The notes below the pieces were generated by a model. The model was not told the DNA's origin. It worked only from the letters and a program-made list of their open reading frames with translations, and ran no database searches. Position numbers and translations under genes: made by a program. From Woeseia sp964560775 (GTDB taxonomy: Bacteria > Pseudomonadota > Gammaproteobacteria > Steroidobacterales > Woeseiaceae), in contig CAZLNH010000123.1 of the NCBI GenBank assembly GCA_964560775.1, forward strand, positions 1 through 28,359: a stretch of 28,359 nucleotides of DNA, given 5' to 3'. Shown here piece after piece: positions 22,466-28,359 of the stretch. Within the stretch, counting starts at the first letter, position 1. Every line of letters starts with the position of its first letter.

Positions 22466-22956
22466 CGATGCAGAATGACAACAGTATCCGCGTCCTGATT
22501 GCTGATGATGACGAGCATATCCTCAGGTGTTACCGCAGTGCCTTCGAAAAGCGCAGTGCGGCTGCCAGCGAGCAACTTATCGAGGCGATGGAAGACGAAT
22601 TGTTCGAATCCGGCAAGCGTGCCACCGTTCCGCCGATGTTCGAGCTGGCAACCTGTGACCAGGGAGGCGATGCGGTCAAACGTGCAGCCGAAGCTGTTGC
22701 CGAAGCCCGGCCGTTCGATGTCGTGATACTCGATGTGCGGATGCCGCCCGGTATTGATGGCGTGGAGGCGGGCAGCGAGATTCGCAAACTGGATCCCGAT
22801 GTAGAGATTATTTTCGTGACCGGTTATTTGGACATCCCGCGGGACGAACTCGAACAGCGAGTGCCCCCGCCATCCAAATTGCATTGCTACAGCAAGCCGC
22901 TGTCTTTCAAGGGCCTGGCCGCTGATGTTGCGAGGATTGCGCGCAGGAGAGCTTGA
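22462..22956 (+). CDS. single-domain response regulator
   Basis: This encodes 164 residues and is almost only a receiver domain. The acidic pocket is D15-D17 (IADDDE), the phosphoacceptor is Asp91 (VVILDVRMPP), with Thr120 (FVTGY) and Lys145 (YSKPL). Between the first helix and second strand lies an insertion of about 25 residues (33-60) rich in Glu/Asp, which makes it longer than a standard receiver of about 120 residues. There is no output domain, so it must act by protein contact or as a phosphate relay. Start overlaps the CHASE4 kinase stop. It is convergent, with a gap of 25 bp, to the REC-GGDEF-EAL gene, a plausible but unproven downstream target. Confidence 0.9.
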   Translation: MTMQNDNSIRVLIADDDEHILRCYRSAFEKRSAAASEQLIEAMEDELFESGKRATVPPMFELATCDQGGDAVKRAAEAVAEARPFDVVILDVRMPPGIDGVEAGSEIRKLDPDVEIIFVTGYLDIPRDELEQRVPPPSKLHCYSKPLSFKGLAADVARIARRRA

Positions 22957-22981
22957 GCCTGCCCGGAGTCGTAAAGCTTTA

Positions 22982-24757
22982 TCAGGAACGACCCCGCACT
23001 GCCGTGTTCGGCCAGATCGACGAACAGGCTTGCATGAGTACCGTGTGAGCGCCGTCCTGCGCAAGAAAACGCCGCTCGAGATCTCCCGGCGTCAGGGGCT
23101 TCGACAGCAGGAATCCCTGGACTTCGTCGCAACCGCGCGTACGCAGCCACTCGAGCTGGCCCGGACGCTCGACACCCTCAGCGGTAACCGTGAGATTCAG
23201 GCTGCCCGCCAGCGACAGAATCGCATTCGCAATAGCGGCATCGCTCGCCGAGCGGTCGATGTCGTCGACGAAGGCCTTGTCGATTTTGATGCGATCCGGT
23301 GGGAAGCGCGTAAGGTATGCGAGCGAAGAGTAGCCTGTACCGAAATCATCCAGTGCAATGCGGCAGCCAAGTTCCCGGAATTGCTGCAACACATTCTTGA
23401 CCGAGGCCGAATCATTCACCAGCAGCGTTTCAGTGATTTCAACCTCGATCAGTGATGTCGGCACGCCTGCTGCCGCGGCTTCCCTTGCGATCACGCGCGC
23501 CCGGTCGCCGTGCAGCAACTCCTTGCCGGAGCAGTTGATGGCCACCGGAACCCGCCAGCCGCGATCCAGCCACTTGCGCAACTGACGGCACGCGGCGCGT
23601 ATGACCCATTCGCCCAGGTCCACGATCAGGCCGCTGTCCTCGGCGATTTCCACGAAGCGCGCCGGCGGAATGTCGCCGTGCTCGTCGTCACACCAGCGCA
23701 GCAATGCTTCCACGCCGACGAGACGGCTGTCGTGCAAGTTGAACTTTGGCTGGAACACCAGGGTCAGCAGATCGTCCCGCACCGCGTGGCGCAACCGTGC
23801 TTCGAGATCCAGCCAGTCCTGCAGGCGTCTGCTCATGGCCGGGGCATAGACGGCGATCGGGCCGACGGCGCCGGATTTCGCCTGGTACATCGCAGTATCG
23901 GCATGCTTCAGGACCGTGGTGACGTCCGCGCCGTCATCCGGGTATACCGCAATGCCGATGCTCGGTGCCGAGTAAAACTCGAGCGATTCGTAAGCGATGG
24001 GCTCTTCGAACGCTGCGTTGCAGGCCGTCGCGATTTGCGTTCCGATCTCCCGAGCCCGTGCGTGCCGTACCGCAATGACGAACTCGTCGCCACCGAAGCG
24101 CGTGACCACGAGCCCCGGGTGCTGAACGGCAAAGTCCGCGAGAGTGCGCGTGAGGCGGCTGGCAAAAATGCGCAATACTTCGTCGCCGACGGCGTGGCCG
24201 AATGTATCGTTTACGCGTTTGAATCCGTTCAGGTCGAGATAGACGACCGCGACCGACTCGTTCAGCTGCGCGGCGGCCTCGAACAACGCGCTGGTCAGGT
24301 CGATGCAGCGCTGGCGGTTCGGTAGTCCGGTCAGGGTATCGTAATATGCGAGCCGCTCGATGTGCTCGGCCGCGGCAGCATTGCGCAAGATGTATTCGAG
24401 CCGGCGCGGCAACAGGTCCCAGTTGACCGGCTTCGAGATAAAATCGGTAGCACCTGCTTCGAATGCGCGCCGGATCGCATCCGAGTCCTGGTGCCCCGTC
24501 ACCATTACTATCGGCACGCTTCTGAAGCGCGGGTCCGCACGCAGGCGGCGGCAAACCTCGTTGCCGTTCAAGCCGGGCATGTCGACATCGAGCAGCACGA
24601 TCGCGACTTCGTTTGTCAGCGCTGCCTGAAGTGCCGAGGCACCGTCCGCGAATTCGAGGCTCTCGAGGCCGACCGCGGCAGCGGATTCGCCGAGCAGCAC
24701 TCTCCCGAGATCCTCATCGTCGGCGATGATCGCGAGCCGTTTACCCCGCATGTTCAT
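22982..24757 (-). CDS. REC-GGDEF-EAL c-di-GMP signalling protein
   Basis: This encodes 591 residues from ATG 24757, chosen because it overlaps the stop of the upstream hybrid kinase as ATGA; ATG 24751 is an alternative. Residues 5-125 are a receiver (DD13-14, phosphoacceptor Asp57 in VLLDVDMPG, Thr87, Lys109). Residues 135-305 are a GGDEF domain with an intact FGGDEF (221-226) but no RxxD inhibitory site just before it. Residues 320-570 are an EAL domain with all key motifs: VEALLRW (349-355), Asn408, EITET (440-444), DDFGTG (470-475), Lys493 and AEGVE. Both catalytic domains look competent, so the protein could make or break c-di-GMP, with the receiver choosing the mode. Coupling to the kinase gene makes it the likely output of that phosphorelay. 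Confidence 0.93.
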   Translation of the reverse strand: MNMRGKRLAIIADDEDLGRVLLGESAAAVGLESLEFADGASALQAALTNEVAIVLLDVDMPGLNGNEVCRRLRADPRFRSVPIVMVTGHQDSDAIRRAFEAGATDFISKPVNWDLLPRRLEYILRNAAAAEHIERLAYYDTLTGLPNRQRCIDLTSALFEAAAQLNESVAVVYLDLNGFKRVNDTFGHAVGDEVLRIFASRLTRTLADFAVQHPGLVVTRFGGDEFVIAVRHARAREIGTQIATACNAAFEEPIAYESLEFYSAPSIGIAVYPDDGADVTTVLKHADTAMYQAKSGAVGPIAVYAPAMSRRLQDWLDLEARLRHAVRDDLLTLVFQPKFNLHDSRLVGVEALLRWCDDEHGDIPPARFVEIAEDSGLIVDLGEWVIRAACRQLRKWLDRGWRVPVAINCSGKELLHGDRARVIAREAAAAGVPTSLIEVEITETLLVNDSASVKNVLQQFRELGCRIALDDFGTGYSSLAYLTRFPPDRIKIDKAFVDDIDRSASDAAIANAILSLAGSLNLTVTAEGVERPGQLEWLRTRGCDEVQGFLLSKPLTPGDLERRFLAQDGAHTVLMQACSSIWPNTAVRGRS

Positions 24758-27700
24758 GCGATGGCTCGCAGGCGTTGCTCGTGCAGCGTCTCGAGGAGTG
24801 GTGCATGCGCTGCCTGTAACTCCCCGCAAAGCTCGGAGGCGCGCTCACGTTCGCCGGCGAGGCAGTGCTGTTCGAGCTTCCGAATCAGCAGGGCGTACTC
24901 GAGCGCTCCAACATTGCCCGCTGCGGCCGCCATTTTGTGGCATACCGCTGCAGCCGTTGCCAGGTCATCCCGTTCGAGCGCCGTGTACAACTCCGCGAGT
25001 GACTGAGCGGAACTCGACCGGAACAGGTCTACAAGCTTTGAATACAGATTTGTTGTCGCGCCTGCACGGAGCCGGTGCAGCGCTGAAACTGTGCTCGCGT
25101 CGATGCTGGCGAGGGTCGACGGTGCGTCATTGCCATCCGTAGCGGATTTGGCGGCCGGAGTGGTGGCGTCGGCGCAAAGCAGCCACCGCCGCAGAAGTTT
25201 GCCGCAATCGTCGAGCGTGTACGGTTTACTCAGTATATCGTCCATGTCCGCCGCCAGGCACTTCTCCCGGTACTGGGCTGCATCATGCGCCGTGAGCGCG
25301 ATTATCGGGATGCGCTTATTGCGGTGTCCGCCGTCGGTGCCGGCTTGCTGTTTGCGAATGAGCGCCGCGGCGGCAAATCCGTCCATCTCCGGCATGTTCA
25401 GATCCATCATTATCAGGTCGAAGTGCTCTGCGGCGATGCGGGCAACAGCCGCCGTGCCGCTTTTGACCCACACGGACGTGCATCCAAGCGCTGCCAGGTA
25501 CCCCTCGGCCACTGCTGCATTCACCGGCTCGTCTTCGACCAGCAGCACGTGTCCCGGCAACAACGCGTGGTCGTCCGCGGGCGCGTGCGTGGCAGCGGGC
25601 ATGCCGAACGCAGCGACCAGGGCCTCTTGCAACGCGATCCGGTGCACGGGTTTGAGAACGATGCGCTCATCAGGCAACTTCGCCTGAAGTTGCTGTGCAT
25701 CGACGTCGGCGGCGGTCGCAATCACGACGAGAGTGGCTGATGCAGGGCCGGATGAGCCGAGCAGCGCATCGATAGTGCCCGAATGAGTGCCGGCATCAAC
25801 AATGATGGCTTCGGCGTCGTCGACACTCGCGGTGTCCGGGAGGACCGTGAGGCCGAGCGACGACGCATACCGCGCCAGCGACGCGGCAAGTGACGGGCGA
25901 CGCGACAGTATGCGCACCCCCTTTCCGGCAAAATCCGCAGCCGGCTGCGGTTTTGTTACCGCTTCGAGCGCAAGCGGCAATGAAAGACTGAACGTGGAGC
26001 CAATCTGCGGCTCGCTCGTGACGGTCAGGCGGCCTCCCATCACGTCGGCCAGCTCCCGGCAGATTGCGAGCCCGAGGCCGGTGCCGCCGAAGCGACGCGT
26101 CGTGCTCTCGTCGCCTTGCGCGAAAGGTTCGAAGATCTTGCCGACGGCCACCGGGTCCATGCCGATGCCGGTGTCCGTAACGGCCAGGTACACGATCGCC
26201 CGGTCCGCGTCGACGGCTTCGATGTCCGCCTTCACCACTACTTCGCCCTGCTCTGTGAACTTCACAGCATTACTGATCAGGTTCATCAATACCTGGCGGA
26301 TTCGCAGGGGATCGCCGAGCAAGCTGCATTCCGTGCCCCGGGGCGGGCATACCACCAGCTCAATACCCTTCGTTTCGGCCGCGCCCGCGAACAGGCTTGT
26401 GCATTCCTCGAGTACCTGGCAGAGATCGACAGGTAACGCCTCGATCGCCACTTTGCCCGCCCGGATCTTCGACAGGTCGAGCAGGTCGTTGACGATCTGC
26501 AGAAGTATCTGTGCCGACGAGCGGATTGTTTTCGTGAGATGCGACTGTCTCGGTGAGAGCGTCGTGCGGGACAGGAGCTCCGTCATGCCGACGACGCCAT
26601 TCATCGGTGTGCGCAACTCGTGGCTCATACGATCCAGGAATTTGCTCTTCGCCTCGGCTGCTTCGGCAAGCTGTTGGTTGCTTTCCCGAAGCTCGCGCGT
26701 GCGAAGCAGCACTTCCTGCTCGAGGTGCTCGCGCGCTCGGACTACCTCGCGGAATTTCTGCCGATGCCTGTGAAGTCGTTCCGCAAGAAAACCCAGTAAC
26801 GCGAGCACATAGATGGCGTAGGCGGCTGGCGAGGCCCACGGTGCGGGATCGCGGTGAATCGTCAGTTGCAGTGGCGACGTGCTCCAGACGGAATCCGAGT
26901 TTGCCGCGCGCACCTCGAGCAGGTGATTGCCGGGATCGAGATTGGTCAGCGTGATACGGCGTTCCGCGCCGAGATCGATCCAGTCGTCGGTGAGGCCGGT
27001 CATGCGGTAGGCCAGCCGGTTGTGCGCAGGCGACGTGAAATCGAGAACCCCGAAATCGAGCGAGACGATGCTGCCGCGGTAGTCGAGATCGATCGGGTTA
27101 CGGAGCCAGAAGGGCGTGTCACCCTCGGCCTTTACGCCCAGCACTTCGACGTTGGTAAGGGCCACGCGGGGCGGCTGCCTGTTGTCCGACAGCGTGGCTG
27201 GATTGAAGATGTTGAAGCCACCAGGGCCGCCGAAGCTCAGGCGTCCGTCACGCAGCCGAAAGTGCGCGCCGAACGAGAACTCTTCTCCCTGCAAGCCATG
27301 CTCCCGATGGTAGGTCTTGACAGCGCCTGTGTCGGGATCAAGGCGCATCAGGCCGGTGTTGCTGCTCAACCAGAGATGCCCCGTGGCGTCGGGCCGCACG
27401 CCCCAAAGGGTGTCGCTCGAGAGGCCGTCCTCGCTGGAGAAAACCTGGAATTCTATTCCGTCCGTTGCTGCGTCAGAATCAACGACGCGTGCAAGCCCGC
27501 CCCCGGTTGCGACCCAGACGTCCCCGTTGCCATCCACCGCGAGCGCGTACACGGCGTTGTCCGGCAGCGTCGATGTGTCGTCGGGATCGCTGCGGAATGA
27601 ATGCAACAGCGTGCCGTCGGCGCGCACAAGGTTGAGGCCGTCGCCCTCGGTGCCGAGCCACAGATTGCCGCGGGCGTCTTCGACAATGGCTGTAACGACC

Positions 27701-28359
27701 GACGAGCTGACCGCGCCTGGAGCGGAACCGTACGGAAGCTGGCGCACGGTCCGGGTTGCAGGGTCCAGGACGTTTGCGCCGCCACCGTACGTGCCGATCC
27801 AGAGGGTACCGTTCTGCGACTCGAGAATCGTCATAATGCCGGCAGCGCTCAAGGATTGTGAATCGCCGACTTGTACCGGAATCGATTCGATGCGGCCGTC
27901 TGGCGTGAGAACCTTGAGGCCGCTGCCCATGGTGCCGATCCACAGTGCGCCGCTCTGGTCAAGCCGGAGCGCTGTCGCGCGCTCGTCGCCGAGTGCGTTT
28001 TCACGGCCAACGAGCGTATCTAGCGGAGTGGCGGTACGGCTCGCCGGATCGAAGCGCACCAGCCCGCTTAGCGAGGCGATCCACACTTCGTTGTCCGGCG
28101 CGTCCTCGAAAGCAAAAACCGGCTGGTTTTCGAGCCATGCCGGACGATACCCGCCGAACTCCCAGCTGCGCGGATTCCAGCGGCTCACGCCGCCGCTGCG
28201 CGTGCCGATCCAGATCAGCCCTGCCGGGTCCTGGTACAAGGACATCACGAAGGAATCGCGCAGCGATGCGCTGTCGTTCGGGTCATGGCGGTAACGGGTA
28301 AATGTGTTCGTCGGCCGGTCCAGGAGTGCCAGGCCGTCAGCGGTGCCGACCCAGAGGCG
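24754..28359 (-). CDS. hybrid two-component kinase with Reg_prop propellers, REC and Hpt (5' end outside window)
   Basis: The frame is open to the right edge; 1201 residues are visible and the true start lies beyond. The N-terminal part (coding from 28359 down to about 27170) is a chain of two-component regulator propeller repeats with LWIGT / LWVGT motifs. A Y_Y_Y domain (YRMTGLTDDWIDLG) follows, then one membrane helix (about 26770-26830) and a HisKA domain with SHELRTPMNG (His codon at 26620-26622). The HATPase has NLISNAVKFT, DTGIGMD and GGTGLGLAIC. A degenerate receiver lacking the usual Asp comes next, then an intact REC (LLVEDEP, MMDLNMPEMDG) and a C-terminal Hpt domain (AVCHKMAAAAGN, His codon at 24937-24939). 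This is a full phosphorelay in one protein. Its stop overlaps the REC-GGDEF-EAL start. Confidence 0.92.
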   Translation of the reverse strand, partial: RLWVGTADGLALLDRPTNTFTRYRHDPNDSASLRDSFVMSLYQDPAGLIWIGTRSGGVSRWNPRSWEFGGYRPAWLENQPVFAFEDAPDNEVWIASLSGLVRFDPASRTATPLDTLVGRENALGDERATALRLDQSGALWIGTMGSGLKVLTPDGRIESIPVQVGDSQSLSAAGIMTILESQNGTLWIGTYGGGANVLDPATRTVRQLPYGSAPGAVSSSVVTAIVEDARGNLWLGTEGDGLNLVRADGTLLHSFRSDPDDTSTLPDNAVYALAVDGNGDVWVATGGGLARVVDSDAATDGIEFQVFSSEDGLSSDTLWGVRPDATGHLWLSSNTGLMRLDPDTGAVKTYHREHGLQGEEFSFGAHFRLRDGRLSFGGPGGFNIFNPATLSDNRQPPRVALTNVEVLGVKAEGDTPFWLRNPIDLDYRGSIVSLDFGVLDFTSPAHNRLAYRMTGLTDDWIDLGAERRITLTNLDPGNHLLEVRAANSDSVWSTSPLQLTIHRDPAPWASPAAYAIYVLALLGFLAERLHRHRQKFREVVRAREHLEQEVLLRTRELRESNQQLAEAAEAKSKFLDRMSHELRTPMNGVVGMTELLSRTTLSPRQSHLTKTIRSSAQILLQIVNDLLDLSKIRAGKVAIEALPVDLCQVLEECTSLFAGAAETKGIELVVCPPRGTECSLLGDPLRIRQVLMNLISNAVKFTEQGEVVVKADIEAVDADRAIVYLAVTDTGIGMDPVAVGKIFEPFAQGDESTTRRFGGTGLGLAICRELADVMGGRLTVTSEPQIGSTFSLSLPLALEAVTKPQPAADFAGKGVRILSRRPSLAASLARYASSLGLTVLPDTASVDDAEAIIVDAGTHSGTIDALLGSSGPASATLVVIATAADVDAQQLQAKLPDERIVLKPVHRIALQEALVAAFGMPAATHAPADDHALLPGHVLLVEDEPVNAAVAEGYLAALGCTSVWVKSGTAAVARIAAEHFDLIMMDLNMPEMDGFAAAALIRKQQAGTDGGHRNKRIPIIALTAHDAAQYREKCLAADMDDILSKPYTLDDCGKLLRRWLLCADATTPAAKSATDGNDAPSTLASIDASTVSALHRLRAGATTNLYSKLVDLFRSSSAQSLAELYTALERDDLATAAAVCHKMAAAAGNVGALEYALLIRKLEQHCLAGERERASELCGELQAAHAPLLETLHEQRLRAIA

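Noticed and set aside
25787..26773. 328-codon plus-strand frame, and a similar one at 27317-28294
   Set aside because: Both are antisense to the hybrid kinase domains, are rich in Ser/Arg/Pro as expected of shadow frames, and show no family motif.

Overview
The window reads as chromosomal DNA of a free-living Gram-negative bacterium. It holds a TonB-dependent receptor, an OmpA-type protein, a BON-domain lipoprotein, an outer-membrane DUF5916 protein, c-type cytochromes and CHASE4/GGDEF/EAL signalling. The GC-rich coding style, the TPR-sulfotransferases beside a TonB receptor, and a sortase with one substrate suggest a marine or sediment gammaproteobacterium, perhaps near Woeseiaceae or Steroidobacterales. 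That placement is inference from gene content; there is no rRNA or other marker here. I see no tRNA, rRNA, CRISPR array, transposase or phage gene.

Layout. Positions 2-948 (+) hold two overlapping c-type cytochrome genes, the first cut by the window edge. Positions 1093-2373 (+) hold a class D-like sortase followed by one secreted protein with an LPTTA-type C-terminal sorting signal. Convergent to it, at 2383-2585 (-), is a compact unit: promoter-like elements, a Shine-Dalgarno sequence complementary to the 16S 3' end over 13 nt, a 26-codon ORF and a strand-specific intrinsic terminator. The gene-poor stretch up to 3036 also carries a 14-bp palindrome and a four-copy 18-bp tandem repeat. Next come a secreted Ig-like plus glycosidase-like protein (3037-4359, +) and a cytosolic propeller-like protein (4598-5536, +).

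Positions 5556-13394 hold a TonB-dependent receptor (-), a TPR-sulfotransferase (-), and, divergently, a MetF-like protein whose stop overlaps the start of a second, paralogous TPR-sulfotransferase. Positions 13530-16272 (+) hold a Crp/Fnr-type regulator and an SLC13-type permease with RCK_C domains, ending at a bidirectional terminator. Positions 16360-17923 (-) hold a repeat-rich OmpA-domain protein and a BON lipoprotein. A CBM9/DUF5916 outer-membrane protein lies divergently at 18234-20420.

The right end is a signalling block. A CHASE4 histidine kinase is coupled by ATGA to a receiver protein (20561-22956, +). Convergent to them is a large hybrid kinase (Reg_prop propellers, Y_Y_Y, HisKA, HATPase, REC, Hpt; cut by the right edge), coupled by ATGA to a REC-GGDEF-EAL protein (22982-28359, -). 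The likely flow is an extracellular signal through a phosphorelay into c-di-GMP turnover.

The items most worth follow-up are the tiny gene at 2443-2523, the one-substrate sortase pair, the sulfotransferase/MetF-like cluster with its altered MetF residues, and the Tyr-Gly-Asp repeats of the OmpA-type protein.
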